Positions 45,779-55,169 are shown, numbered from the stretch's first letter. The stretch is 64,000 nt of DNA from Pseudomonas segetis (GCF_900188155.1 NZ_FZOG01000002.1:1115971-1179970); one strand, 5' to 3'. Program-made: numbers and translations. The notes: generated by a model not told the origin, from the letters alone.

Positions 45779-46699
45779 TCAACAGGAAAACCGCTCAGCC
45801 AGGTTCTGCGATTCGAAGTGCTCGACGAGACAGTCCACAAAGGCGCGAGTTTTCGCCGGAAGCAATTTATGCGCGGAGAAATACACCGCTATATGCCCCG
45901 CATCCACATACCAGTTGGGCAGCACCCGCAACAGGCTGCCTTGATCCAGATAAGGAAGGGCGTGGGGCAAACTGACCAGAGCGATGCCCAAGCCCATTTC
46001 CGCTGTGCGGCAAGCCGCATCCGGGTCGGTCATAGTGATGCGTGCCGGCAGTTCGATAGCCACTTCTGCGTTACTGAGATTGCGTAGCGTCCATGGGCGG
46101 ACTCGCCCCGTTTGCGGAGAGCGAATCAGGATGCCGGTATGTTGCGCCAAGTCGCCTGGCACTGACACAGGAGAACGAGTGTCCAGGTAGCGAGCCGATG
46201 CCACCAGAACACGGCGGGCCGGTGCCAACTTACGAGCCACTACCCCAGGCGATAGATCCATCGCCCCACTGATGGCGGCATCGAAGCCTTGAGCGATCAG
46301 GTCGACCGGGCTGTTATCAAAATGCCAATCAGGCGTGATCGCCGGATAGCGCTGAAGAAATGTATCCAGCATCGGCAGGACGTAATCGCGCCCAAAGGTA
46401 ACGCCCATGCTGACCTTAAGTGTACCCGCTGGCTGCCCGGCTGAGCTGGCCAGGTTGGCGACGGCGTGTTGAATGCTGCTCAGTCCACCGCGGACTTCGA
46501 GCAGAAATCGCTCTCCGGCTTCCGTCAAGGTCAGGCTACGGGTACTTCGCTGGAACAGGCGCACACCGACACTGGCCTCCAATTTGGCCACGTTCTTACC
46601 CACTGCGGCGGGTGTTATGCCCAGGCGGCGTGCGGCTTCGGCAAAACTTCCGGCCTCCGCGCTGCGCACAAAACAGTCGAGCCCCATGAGCGTTTCCAT
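45779..46699 (-). CDS. LysR-type regulator, divergent to an SDR gene
   Basis: A 306-residue LysR regulator. The winged HTH spans about residues 1-60 (LDCFVRSAEAGSFAEAARRLGITPAAVGKNVAKLEASVGVRLFQRSTRSLTLTEAG), and an effector-binding domain follows. The CrgA/DhmR-type start METLMGLDCFV is common. GGAG precedes the ATG at 46699. It is divergent from the SDR gene across 120 bases that contain a perfect LysR-type dyad, so it very likely controls that gene. Inducer unknown. Confidence 0.93.
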   Translation of the reverse strand: METLMGLDCFVRSAEAGSFAEAARRLGITPAAVGKNVAKLEASVGVRLFQRSTRSLTLTEAGERFLLEVRGGLSSIQHAVANLASSAGQPAGTLKVSMGVTFGRDYVLPMLDTFLQRYPAITPDWHFDNSPVDLIAQGFDAAISGAMDLSPGVVARKLAPARRVLVASARYLDTRSPVSVPGDLAQHTGILIRSPQTGRVRPWTLRNLSNAEVAIELPARITMTDPDAACRTAEMGLGIALVSLPHALPYLDQGSLLRVLPNWYVDAGHIAVYFSAHKLLPAKTRAFVDCLVEHFESQNLAERFSC

Positions 46700-46738
46700 A
46701 TCATCTCCGTAAACCAAATGGATCGAGTGAATAGAGTG

Positions 46739-46755
46739 ATTGATGGCTTATCAAT
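46739..46755. promoter_or_regulatory. Candidate LysR operator in the LysR/SDR gap
   Basis: ATTGAT-GGCTT-ATCAAT is a perfect 6-base dyad with a 5-base spacer that contains T-N11-A, the LysR-family core. It lies 39 bases from the LysR ATG and 64 from the SDR ATG. Confidence 0.7.
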
Positions 46756-46819
46756 ATGCAATCGGCGGCAGATACTCGTTTCATCCGGGCAAGTCGCCCG
46801 TTCAATCGGAGCAACGAGC

Positions 46820-47584
46820 ATGTCTAGCATCACCTCTTCCAGCAGTAACAACCTCACTGGCAAAGTCGCCCTAATCCAGGGTGGCTCACGGGGCATCGGT
46901 GCCGCTATCGCCAAGCGCCTGGCCCACGAAGGCGCGGCAGTGGTCATTACCTATATAAGCGCGGCAGAAAAAGCTGCCGAGTTGGTACGAGACATCGAGG
47001 CGGCTGGTGGCCGTGCCCTTGCCATCAAGGCTGACAGCGCCGACGCCGACGCAGTTCGTAGCGCCGTCAGCCAGACGTTAAGCCACTTCGAGCGTATCGA
47101 TATTCTAGTGAACAATGCCGGAGTACTGGCGATTGCACCGATTGAAGATTTCAGCCTGGACGATTTCGACCGGACCCTGGCCATCAACGTACGTAGCGTG
47201 TTCGTTGCCAGCCAGGAAGCCGCACGGCACATGACCGAAGGTGGTCGCATCATCACCATCGGCAGCACCAATGCAGACCGCATGCCATTCGCTGGTGGCA
47301 GTGTCTACGCCATGAGCAAGTCGGCCATTGTTGGGCTGACACGCGGTATGGCGCGTGATCTGGGGCCTCGCGGCATCACAGTGAACAATGTGCAACCAGG
47401 GCCGGTGGACACCGATATGAATCCGCAGAACAGTGACTTCGCGGAAACCTTGAAGGGCCTGATGGCAATTGATCGCTACGGGCGCGCCGAAGAAATCGCT
47501 GCATTCGTTGCCTACCTGGCCGGTCCTGAAGCCGGTTATATCACCGGGGCCAGCCTCTCGATTGATGGTGGCTTCTCCGCATAA
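46820..47584 (+). CDS. SDR family NAD(P)-dependent oxidoreductase
   Basis: A 254-residue classical short-chain dehydrogenase. The cofactor loop is GGSRGIGAAIA, the NNAG motif is in ILVNNAGVLAI, the catalytic Ser lies in TIGSTNADR and the YxxxK motif is YAMSKSA. The C-terminus has the usual YITGASLSIDGGF. The ATG at 46820 follows GGAG. It resembles 3-oxoacyl-ACP-reductase-like dehydrogenases but lies outside any fatty-acid cluster, so substrate is unknown. A perfect 15-base hairpin follows. Confidence 0.92.
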   Translation: MSSITSSSSNNLTGKVALIQGGSRGIGAAIAKRLAHEGAAVVITYISAAEKAAELVRDIEAAGGRALAIKADSADADAVRSAVSQTLSHFERIDILVNNAGVLAIAPIEDFSLDDFDRTLAINVRSVFVASQEAARHMTEGGRIITIGSTNADRMPFAGGSVYAMSKSAIVGLTRGMARDLGPRGITVNNVQPGPVDTDMNPQNSDFAETLKGLMAIDRYGRAEEIAAFVAYLAGPEAGYITGASLSIDGGFSA

Positions 47585-47597
47585 GCCACAGGCATTC

Positions 47598-47635
47598 CCA
47601 TAAGCCCCGCAGAGCCTCACCTGCGGGGCTTATGG
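47598..47635 (+). terminator. Hairpin terminator after the SDR gene
   Basis: CCATAAGCCCCGCAG pairs perfectly with CTGCGGGGCTTATGG around AGCCTCAC. There is no long T run, but stem strength and position support a terminator. Confidence 0.7.
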
Positions 47636-47895
47636 CGACGTAATGATTACCAGTAGCTCCGGGTATCGCAGTGTCTCTGGCTAGCAACACAAGGCGGGTA
47701 TATGCAGCGCCCGACCGCCTGGAGCGATACGGCCTGCCACGCGAACCATGTGAGCAGACGAGCCACCCTATCGAGGTCAAAAACATGATCAACAGCCTTG
47801 TGCACTAGACTATGTAACTCATGGATTTGCACTCAATAACCCGCAGTTGATTGTCATCGTCTGACCCTCGACTGCATCAGAAGGGAGGTTGTGTC

Positions 47896-48576
47896 ATGTC
47901 TCGACCACTGCCAAAGGTTGTGTCCCAACAAGACTGGCAAGCAGCGCTCGACCAACTGCTTGTAAAAGAAAAAGAGCTCACCCGCGCCCGCGATGCCCTG
48001 AATGCCGAGCGCAGAAAGCTGCCAATGGTAAAAATTGAACAGCACTACTCGTTTGAAGGACCGAAGGGAACCGCATCCCTGCTTGATCTATTCCAGGGAC
48101 GGCGCCAGCTCATTGTCTATCACTTCATGTTTGGCCCCGATTGGAATGCCGGGTGTGACGGCTGTTCATGGGTTGCGGATGCGATGACTCACCCGGCCCA
48201 CCTGCTTGCCCGTGATACATCATTGGTGATGGTTTCTCGTGCGCCCCTGGAAAAGCTCGAAAAGTATAGAACCCGCATGGGCTGGTCCGATGCTATCCCT
48301 TGGTATTCGTCATACCGGAGCGAGTTCAACTACGACTTCGGCGCTACCACCCAGGCAGGTGAAAAGCATGGTGCCAGCGTATTTATCCGTGACGGCGACA
48401 CTGTTTATCGAACCTATTACACGGGCGCACGCGGTGTTGAATACCTTGGCACGCACTGGAGCTACCTGGATTTGACTCCTTATGGGCGTCAGGAGAACTG
48501 GGAGCAGTCCCCGCCAGGCTGGCCGCAGACCGAACCCTATGGCTGGAATCGGCGCCACGACGAATACGAGCTGTAA
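47896..48576 (+). CDS. DUF899 family thioredoxin-fold protein
   Basis: A 226-residue protein of the DUF899 family, predicted to have a thioredoxin/peroxiredoxin-like fold. Markers are the N-terminal helix DWQAALDQLLVKEKELTRARDALNAERRKLPMV, the QLIVYHFMFGPDWNAGCDGCSWVAD block with a CxxC, and the C-terminal DLTPYGRQENWEQSP. GGGAGG precedes the ATG at 47896. Function is unknown; it stands alone. Confidence 0.9.
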   Translation: MSRPLPKVVSQQDWQAALDQLLVKEKELTRARDALNAERRKLPMVKIEQHYSFEGPKGTASLLDLFQGRRQLIVYHFMFGPDWNAGCDGCSWVADAMTHPAHLLARDTSLVMVSRAPLEKLEKYRTRMGWSDAIPWYSSYRSEFNYDFGATTQAGEKHGASVFIRDGDTVYRTYYTGARGVEYLGTHWSYLDLTPYGRQENWEQSPPGWPQTEPYGWNRRHDEYEL

Positions 48577-48662
48577 TAGCCGATCACGCAAAATGGAAAG
48601 CGCGCTTTACATGCAATACAGACCAGGCTAATGTAAAGCAGCCTTTCCACAGAGCAAACGGC

Positions 48663-49037
48663 ATGACCAAGTACTATTACGAACTCGGTGGCGCAATCGC
48701 CCTCTACATGCTGGTTCTGGCAGTATCGCTCCTGTTACTTAGCCAGTACCAGGACGCCCCGTTGGCGTTACGCATATTGATCACCCTGGCGCCGATGATT
48801 CCGGCTGGCTTGCTCTGCTGGGCCATTGTTCGGCAACTGCATCGCCTTGATGAAATGCAGCTGCGCATTCAGTTTGAGGCGCTAGGTTTTGCATTTGCAG
48901 CGTCAGCTTTACTGACCTTCAGCTATGGCTTCCTGGAAAATGTAGGCGCCCCTCACCTGTCATGGCTTTGCGTGTGGCCGGTAATGGGGGCGACTTGGAT
49001 AATTGGACTGATGATCGCCAAGCACCGCTATCAATGA
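48663..49037 (+). CDS. Small four-helix membrane protein paired with an XRE regulator
   Basis: A 124-residue hydrophobic protein with four predicted membrane helices (about 7-27, 38-60, 75-96, 101-118). The conserved-looking RLDEMQLRIQFEALGFAFA segment joins helices two and three. I do not recognise a named family, but this type is commonly coupled to a short HTH protein. Its stop overlaps the next ATG (ATGA), so translation is coupled. Confidence 0.8.
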   Translation: MTKYYYELGGAIALYMLVLAVSLLLLSQYQDAPLALRILITLAPMIPAGLLCWAIVRQLHRLDEMQLRIQFEALGFAFAASALLTFSYGFLENVGAPHLSWLCVWPVMGATWIIGLMIAKHRYQ

Positions 49038-49240
49038 AAAACAGACTCAGGGCGCTTCGCGCCGAACGCAAATGGTCTCAGCAAGATCTGGCCTCAATGC
49101 TGGGCGTCTCACGCCAGACAATCAATGCGATTGAAAACGGTCGATATGATCCCAGCTTGCCGCTGGCATTCCAGATCGGACGGGTTTTCCAGCAACCCAT
49201 CGAAAGCATTTTCGATGATGAAGCGCCAACGTCTTGCTGA
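49034..49240 (+). CDS. XRE-family HTH regulator
   Basis: A 68-residue single-domain regulator: MKNRLRALRAERKWSQQDLASMLGVSRQTINAIENGRYDPSLPLAFQI is the standard Cro/cI-type HTH (key elements WSQQDLA, VSRQTINAIE). No effector domain exists, so it may sense through its membrane partner, a role inferred from translational coupling and not shown here. Confidence 0.93.
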   Translation: MKNRLRALRAERKWSQQDLASMLGVSRQTINAIENGRYDPSLPLAFQIGRVFQQPIESIFDDEAPTSC

Positions 49241-49316
49241 GTTGATTCGGACCAGATGGCCTCCCCACAACCACCGCCCAGCTCTAGACAGGGCCAAGCG
49301 GTGCGAGGATGCCATC

Positions 49317-50945
49317 TCAAATCTTGAATTGCTTGGTCAGTTGGTTCAGGCCCGTGGCCAGGGTCGATAGTTCAGCCGTTGCCAGCGCTGTCTGGCTGGC
49401 GCCCTCGGATGTCTCCCCTGAGAAATCACGAATACTGACCAGGTTCCGATCAACTTCACGGGCGACCTGAGCCTGTTCTTCTGCCGCCGTCGCTATCATA
49501 AAGTTGCGTTCGTTTATCTGAGTCAGGGATTCAGTGATATCAACAAGGGCCCTGCCTGCGCTATGCGCCATTTCAAGGGTTTTCTGAGCCTGCGCATTGG
49601 TTTGCGACATGGACAACACGGCATTTGAGGTTCCGGTCTGGATCGAACTCACCATCTGCTCGATTTCATGGGTCGATTGCTGGGTCCGGTGTGCAAGCGC
49701 CCTGACTTCATCCGCGACGACGGCAAAACCTCGACCGGCCTCGCCAGCTCTTGCCGCCTCAATCGCAGCATTCAGCGCCAGTAGATTGGTTTGCTCGGCA
49801 ATGGCCCGTATCACATCCAGCACCTTGCTGATGTCGGTCGCCATCACCACCAGTGACTGCACCTCGCTGGAAGTTGCCTCGACATTGGAGACCACGAGGT
49901 TGATCGCACTAACCGTTTCATCGACCTGAGCCTTGCCCGCTGCAGCCGCATCACTCGATTGCGAAGTCATCTGCGATGTCGAGGACGCATTACTGGCAAC
50001 TTCCTCGACAGCAGCACTCATCTCATTGACGGCGGTCGCTGCCATTTCAATTTCATGGCCTTGGCGTTGAATTGTCTGTGCAGCTCCTTCGGTGACTGCA
50101 TGCATTTCCTCCGAGGTTGCTGCCAATTGGGTTGATGAGTCGCTAATCGTTGCCAGGGCCTCACGCAGCTTGGCCTGCATGGTGGCTAATGCTGCAATCA
50201 ACCGCGCCGGTTCATCCGAGCCATCAACGGTGATCTGCTGACTCAAATCATTGGCGGCAATACGTTCAGCGATTACCAATGAGTAACCGATGGGCACCGT
50301 TAGGCTGCGGGTGTAGAGCAAGGCGAGAATCACAGTAGCGGCAAAACCAATGGCGATCGAGACCCAAACCATTATCTGGGCTTGCAGGTAAATGACATCG
50401 GCCTCGATACCTGCCTGCCTCGCCTTTTCTTGATTGACCTTGGTCAACCCATCCAGGGCAGACTGGACCTTCTGCGCGGCCTGCCGCATCTCGCTGCTTG
50501 ATAGATCGACAGCAGCCTCTAGCTGCCCAGCCTCGATTGTCGCCAAGTATCTATCTTGCACAACTGTGTAGGCGTCGCGTGTTTTGACAAACGCATCATA
50601 TGCTTCGCGCCCGCCTGCAGTGGTCACGAATGGCAGTAGCGACTTCATAAGACCGCTTATCCGCACCCTGGCTTGCTTGATATCATTGAGCGCCTTGGTG
50701 GTACGTGCTTTAGGTTCGATAGGGTTGCGCAGGCGAGCATTATTGGCTCGGATCCTCGCGAACTCTTCACCCACCTCGCCGACGATTCTGATACTGCTAA
50801 GGACGTTGACCTCAACGTACATTTCAAAGTCGTTAAGCTTGTTTGCCTGGTATAAGGACAGCAGTCCAATCGCCACGATAATCAGACAAAAAAAGCCAAA
50901 GCAAATAACCGAACGGGGAGCCAATTTCAGTCTTCGTAAAATCAT
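49317..50945 (-). CDS. Methyl-accepting chemotaxis protein (4HB sensor)
   Basis: A 542-residue chemoreceptor: first membrane helix (about 12-31), a periplasmic four-helix-bundle sensor (about 35-190), a second helix (about 193-214), HAMP, and the signalling domain. The hairpin tip [46 protein letters not shown] is intact. It lacks a C-terminal CheR-docking pentapeptide (ends KQFKI). AAGGAGG precedes an ATG at 50945; a GTG one codon earlier could also serve. It lies next to the LysR-symporter-lyase-OprD cluster, so the ligand may be related, which is inference. Confidence 0.95.
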   Translation of the reverse strand: MILRRLKLAPRSVICFGFFCLIIVAIGLLSLYQANKLNDFEMYVEVNVLSSIRIVGEVGEEFARIRANNARLRNPIEPKARTTKALNDIKQARVRISGLMKSLLPFVTTAGGREAYDAFVKTRDAYTVVQDRYLATIEAGQLEAAVDLSSSEMRQAAQKVQSALDGLTKVNQEKARQAGIEADVIYLQAQIMVWVSIAIGFAATVILALLYTRSLTVPIGYSLVIAERIAANDLSQQITVDGSDEPARLIAALATMQAKLREALATISDSSTQLAATSEEMHAVTEGAAQTIQRQGHEIEMAATAVNEMSAAVEEVASNASSTSQMTSQSSDAAAAGKAQVDETVSAINLVVSNVEATSSEVQSLVVMATDISKVLDVIRAIAEQTNLLALNAAIEAARAGEAGRGFAVVADEVRALAHRTQQSTHEIEQMVSSIQTGTSNAVLSMSQTNAQAQKTLEMAHSAGRALVDITESLTQINERNFMIATAAEEQAQVAREVDRNLVSIRDFSGETSEGASQTALATAELSTLATGLNQLTKQFKI

Positions 50946-51103
50946 CACAGTACCCTCCTTGGTTGGTAACTAACCTATCGTTACCCCCGGAGAAAAACTT
51001 TACTTAGATAACAACGAAGCCACTGACTGCTAGGCAAAAGTTCTGCATGATCGAATATCCAGGCATCAGGAACGGCCCTCGGATTATTCGTTATCCAGCT
51101 TCA

Positions 51104-52048
51104 TTAACGGCTCCTGGACATCGAGCGCTTGCGGTATTGGCTGCTTAACTGCTGGGCCAGTTCTATGAAATGGGTGATCGGCGGCGATTGGTTAAAACTG
51201 CGGCACAGCAATGTGACAGGCGCGGTCAATCGGGGCTTGGCATCGCGTATACGACAATAGACGACGCTCCCCTCATGAAAGCCCTGCATGGAAGCCGGCA
51301 CCACCGAGATGCCTGCACCCGCGGCCACCAAACTGACGTTGGTCAACATGCGTTCAACCTCAAAGGCAATCGTCGGTTCAAAACCGGAGTTGCGGCAAGC
51401 CTGCACGAGGTTGGCATACATGCCGGGTGCCCCAGGGCGACGAACCAGGATAAAGCGCTCATCCACCAGATCGGCCAACGACACACTCATTTCAATGGCG
51501 GACGATTGCCCTTTGAGCAACGGGTGACCTGAAGGCAGGACCAGCAATAATTCTTCATTCAACAAGTGCTGGTACTGAGCAGCCTTGGGGTGCGCGACAG
51601 GCGCGCGAAGAATGCCGATATCGGTACGCTCGGCCATGACGTTTTCGGTCAGCTCGCTGGCATTGCCCTCATGCAAACTGATATCCACCCCTGCATAGCG
51701 CTCACGATAGTTGCGGATAATCTGCGGAATCAGCGGGTGTGAAGCTGCCGAACTGGTGAAGCCGACGCTCAATGTGCCTTCTATGCCCTGAGCGGCTCGC
51801 GCCGCCTTGAGTGAACCGAGTTCGACCCTACGCAGAATATCCTTGGCCTCGCCCAGGAACACCTTGCCACCCGCAGTCAGCACCACACCCTTGGGGTGGC
51901 GTACAAAGAGATCAAAACCAAGCTCCTGCTCCAATGCACGAACCTGTTGACTCAAGGGTGGCTGCTGCATGTTGAGCCGGGCAGCGGCACGGGTGAAATG
52001 TTGCTCCTCGGCGACCATGACGAAGTAACGAAGATGACGCAATTCCAT
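51104..52048 (-). CDS. LysR-type regulator divergent to the symporter
   Basis: A 314-residue LysR regulator. HTH: MELRHLRYFVMVAEEQHFTRAAARLNMQQPPLSQQVRALEQELGFDLFVRHPKGVVLTAGG, the BenM/CatM-like subtype. The effector domain contains VSVPxxMxGF-like VSLVAAGAGISVVPASMQGF. The ATG at 52048 gives the family start; the open frame runs further upstream. It is divergent from the symporter by 124 bases and lies in the same cluster as the exported lyase and OprD genes, so it is the likely regulator of that set. Confidence 0.93.
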   Translation of the reverse strand: MELRHLRYFVMVAEEQHFTRAAARLNMQQPPLSQQVRALEQELGFDLFVRHPKGVVLTAGGKVFLGEAKDILRRVELGSLKAARAAQGIEGTLSVGFTSSAASHPLIPQIIRNYRERYAGVDISLHEGNASELTENVMAERTDIGILRAPVAHPKAAQYQHLLNEELLLVLPSGHPLLKGQSSAIEMSVSLADLVDERFILVRRPGAPGMYANLVQACRNSGFEPTIAFEVERMLTNVSLVAAGAGISVVPASMQGFHEGSVVYCRIRDAKPRLTAPVTLLCRSFNQSPPITHFIELAQQLSSQYRKRSMSRSR

Positions 52049-52172
52049 GACCAGTTCACCATGTGTCGAATGAGTAACTGCGCTGCACGATACCGAATCC
52101 ACGAGTGATGGGATAGGATGTCAGGCCCCAGTCTGCGCAGGGGGTCAAACCAATAATAATTAAGAACTGCTG

Positions 52173-53384
52173 ATGTTCAGAGTTGTACGATCAGGCCTTG
52201 CTCAGTTAGTGCTGGCGGTAGTGCTTGGTAGCCTCCTGGGTGTCTGGAAGCCCTCGCTGGCGATCGAGATGAAAGCCTTCAGTGACCTGTTTATTGCAGT
52301 GGTGCGCTTGATCACACCGATTGTGATGTTCGTACTTATTGCTTCAAGCGTCGCCGGCTTGCGAGGTTACGGCGCGAGCTTGAAGCTTGGCCTGAGCACG
52401 GTTGGCTTTTGGCAATTAATGTCGCTGTTGTCCTTGCTTTGTGGCTTGTCGGTTACCTTGTTCCTGCAACCGGGTGTGGATATGCCCATGGCTGAGCAAG
52501 GCTTCATATACAGGCCTGCAACTGTTGATCTTGTCTCTATCGAGCACATTCCCTCCTTGCTCGCCACTGCATTTGGCCACAGCATTATTTTCAAGGTGCT
52601 GCTCGCGGCGCTGGTTGCCGGACTCTTGCTCGGCCTTTTAGGTAACAAGGCAATCCGACTCAGGCAGATGCTTGATGATTCTGTCGGGCTGGTGTTTCGG
52701 GTAATGCGATTTATTATTCGCTTCGCCCCGCTGGCGGCTTTTGGCGCCATCGCCTTTACCATCAGTGCCTACGGCACCGCCGCGACCATTCCCCTGGCCA
52801 AATTCATTGCCACCGCCTACACCGCAAGCCTGCTCTATATTCTTGTGGTGCTCGCATTTGCGCTGGGCTTGAGTGGCGTCAGCCTGTGGCGGCTGCTTGG
52901 CTACATCAAGGAAGAACTCTTTCTGGTCGCTTCCACTGGCTCATCGGTGGCTGCATTGCCTCGCCTGATCGACAAGCTGGAAGCCGCAGGCTGCAACAGC
53001 AAGCTTGCACGCCTGACGCTGACTACCGGCTATAGCTTCAACCTCAATGGTTCCAATATCTACTTGATGGTCGCGGTGATATTTCTCGCCCAGTCGGTTC
53101 ATATCGAGCTCACCCCACAGTTGCTCCTGAGCATTTTCCTAGTCTGCTTGCTGACTTCGCTGAGTGCTACCTCTGTCGCCGGTTCGGCGTTTATTACCCT
53201 GACCGCTACCCTGAGCGTGCTGCAAATATTGCCGCTGGAAAGCATTGGCATCCTTATCGGCGTTGAACGCATGATGAAGTGCCGCTCACTGACCAATGTA
53301 CTGGGCAACTGCGTTGCCTGCTTGACGCTCGCCAGTTGGAATAACGAACTGGATAGACAGAAGCTGGCCCAGGCTCTGGGCTGA
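52173..53384 (+). CDS. Dicarboxylate/amino acid:cation symporter (DAACS family)
   Basis: A 403-residue inner-membrane protein with about eight helices and re-entrant loops. Family markers are LITPIVMFVLIASSVAG after the first helices, the serine-rich re-entrant FLVASTGSSVAALP, the NMDGT-equivalent FNLNGSNIYLMVAVIFLAQ, and the late SATSVAGSAFITLTATLSVL with a C-terminal NVLGNCVACLTLASW. These match GltP/DctA-like carriers of C4-dicarboxylates, glutamate or aspartate with H+ or Na+. The usual MDGT is altered to LNGS, so the substrate may differ. It converges on the lyase gene. Confidence 0.92.
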   Translation: MFRVVRSGLAQLVLAVVLGSLLGVWKPSLAIEMKAFSDLFIAVVRLITPIVMFVLIASSVAGLRGYGASLKLGLSTVGFWQLMSLLSLLCGLSVTLFLQPGVDMPMAEQGFIYRPATVDLVSIEHIPSLLATAFGHSIIFKVLLAALVAGLLLGLLGNKAIRLRQMLDDSVGLVFRVMRFIIRFAPLAAFGAIAFTISAYGTAATIPLAKFIATAYTASLLYILVVLAFALGLSGVSLWRLLGYIKEELFLVASTGSSVAALPRLIDKLEAAGCNSKLARLTLTTGYSFNLNGSNIYLMVAVIFLAQSVHIELTPQLLLSIFLVCLLTSLSATSVAGSAFITLTATLSVLQILPLESIGILIGVERMMKCRSLTNVLGNCVACLTLASWNNELDRQKLAQALG

Positions 53385-53434
53385 AGACTGGAGTCGATCG
53401 CGGCTAGACCTTCCATATCCCAGGCACAAGAAAA

Positions 53435-53460
53435 CGACCGGCATTGTGCCGGTCGCTTGC
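53435..53460. terminator. Hairpin between symporter and lyase genes
   Basis: CGACCGGCA pairs perfectly with TGCCGGTCG around a TTG loop, with AAAA on the left side, between convergent genes. Confidence 0.65.
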
Positions 53461-53487
53461 TGGTCGCAGTGGCAGCCTGGGTAATCG

Positions 53488-55086
53488 CTAGTTAGCGGCC
53501 TTGACCAGTTTGCCAAATGCCTTGTCCAGTTCAGCATCGGCATCCAGCAAGTGCTGACGGTGCCTGGTCATCCAGTTGCGGTCAGATTTCAGGTTTTTCT
53601 GCGCTTCTGCCAGCATGCGTTTTACCTCTGCTGGCTGTGGACCGCCCGTGCCCTTGCGTGACTCCACCATGGCGCGCGGCGATAAAGTCGCCCGGAAAGC
53701 GGCCTCATCCAAAGGCAACTTCTCCAACTCCCACTTGTATTTCCTGGCCGCCTGGGTGAAGAGCTTTTGCGCATCGGCATAGGGGAAGTTTTTCGGGAAA
53801 TAACCTTCCTTGCGCGCTTCGCTCACAATCAGCGAAGCAAAGCTGTGGCCAATACGAAACGGCACCTTGTATTCACGCTCCAAGGTATCGGCAAGCTCCA
53901 TGGATGTGGTCCAGTCGGAATCCAGCTCCTCCATTGCACGCTCAGGGTTGATCACCAATGCGGCCAATACCTTGTCCAATCGCTTGAACATCTGAGTCGC
54001 CGAAGTGAACAGGCCAAGTGAATCGAAAGCGGCTTTATAGTCGGTCATGCCGGTGGTTACGTTGTGAGCACGAATAGTGGTTGCATTCGCCAACCCAACC
54101 ACATCGGATGCAGATTCACGGGTGCGCATCAGCAAGCCAGGGTTACGCTTCTGGGGCATGGCGCTGCTGGTGTAGGTCGAACCTTCCTCTAGCAGCAACC
54201 AAGGGCGCGTCTGATGATATTGGGTGTGGATATCACCAATCATGGCGCCCACCCGGATAGCGGAGGATGAAGCAATACCAGCCGCTTCCAACGGAATATC
54301 AAAGGTCGAAACCTGCCCCGCATCAAGGGAGTTTTCGCGCAGGCCATCAAAGCCCAATAACTCAGCCAGGCGCTCACGATTCAAGGGCCAGCCAGAATTA
54401 GCCAACACAGCAGTGCCCATCGGGCTTAGATTCAAGCGCGCATAAAGCTCGTGGATACGTTGTGCGTCCCGCTCGAATGAAGCTGAAAATGCCAGCAAGT
54501 AATGTGCATAGCTGATCGGCATGGCCTGCACGCCATTGGTGTACGCCGGGACCAGCGTATCGACATTTTTCTCAGCGATCTTGAGCATGCGTTCGCGCAC
54601 CTTGTTCAAGGCATCGCTGTAATCCAGAACCTGGGCGCGCAGCACCGCCAGACGATAGGTTGCGTACATATCCTGGCGGCTGCGCCCTGAGTGAATCAGG
54701 GAGGCCTGCGGACCAATTTTATCGACCATGATTTTCTCAACCTGCAGCACATCGCTGGGCCGCTTGCCGCCAGGTTGCCTGGCCTGGTCGATCACATGCT
54801 GCACGCCACCGGCAATCAGATGGCCAAGTTTGGGCGTGACCACGCCCTCTTCGGTGAGCATTACGATAGAAGCCTTGTTGATGCGGTTCATCCAACTGAA
54901 CTGTTCCTCGTAGGCGCCCCCCTTGCCGCTGTGCTTGTCCACTGTTGCGCCGATTTTCTCGGCTTGGGCGGCGCACTCAGCTGTGGTCCGGCAAGGCAGC
55001 TCTGCCGTGTTGGCAGCCTGGACACCATAGGAGAAAAAAATCGAGTAGGCGACAGCAAGGTGGATCAGGTTCTTTCTGAAGTTCAT
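53488..55086 (-). CDS. Exported argininosuccinate-lyase-superfamily enzyme
   Basis: A 532-residue protein with a Sec signal peptide (hydrophobic 7-22, cleavage after VQA-A near residue 24). The body belongs to the aspartase/fumarase/ArgH superfamily: HSGRSRQD (132-139) matches ArgH HTGRSRND, SPMG (221-224) and NSLDA follow, and the fumarate-binding loop SSAMPQKRNP is at 307-316. Differences from ArgH: the YTH catalytic-site segment reads YTN (182-184), the SDRD motif after NSLDA is missing, and the YNKDMQEDK loop is HNVTTGMTDYK. Only two Cys exist, at 32 and 38, both near the mature N-terminus and ready to form a disulfide. It lies 83 bases behind the OprD gene. Probably releases fumarate from an N-substituted aspartate in the periplasm. 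Confidence 0.9.
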   Translation of the reverse strand: MNFRKNLIHLAVAYSIFFSYGVQAANTAELPCRTTAECAAQAEKIGATVDKHSGKGGAYEEQFSWMNRINKASIVMLTEEGVVTPKLGHLIAGGVQHVIDQARQPGGKRPSDVLQVEKIMVDKIGPQASLIHSGRSRQDMYATYRLAVLRAQVLDYSDALNKVRERMLKIAEKNVDTLVPAYTNGVQAMPISYAHYLLAFSASFERDAQRIHELYARLNLSPMGTAVLANSGWPLNRERLAELLGFDGLRENSLDAGQVSTFDIPLEAAGIASSSAIRVGAMIGDIHTQYHQTRPWLLLEEGSTYTSSAMPQKRNPGLLMRTRESASDVVGLANATTIRAHNVTTGMTDYKAAFDSLGLFTSATQMFKRLDKVLAALVINPERAMEELDSDWTTSMELADTLEREYKVPFRIGHSFASLIVSEARKEGYFPKNFPYADAQKLFTQAARKYKWELEKLPLDEAAFRATLSPRAMVESRKGTGGPQPAEVKRMLAEAQKNLKSDRNWMTRHRQHLLDADAELDKAFGKLVKAAN

Positions 55087-55169
55087 GTTGCGTTCCTTCC
55101 GTACAGTTCGGATTGGTCATGCCCAGCACTTGGGCGATGACTAAAAAAACAGGGGCAGTCCAACCGGGC

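Noticed and set aside
47647..47832. 61-codon minus-strand open frame between the SDR and DUF899 genes
   Set aside because: No recognisable family or ribosome site; could be a relic but cannot be supported.
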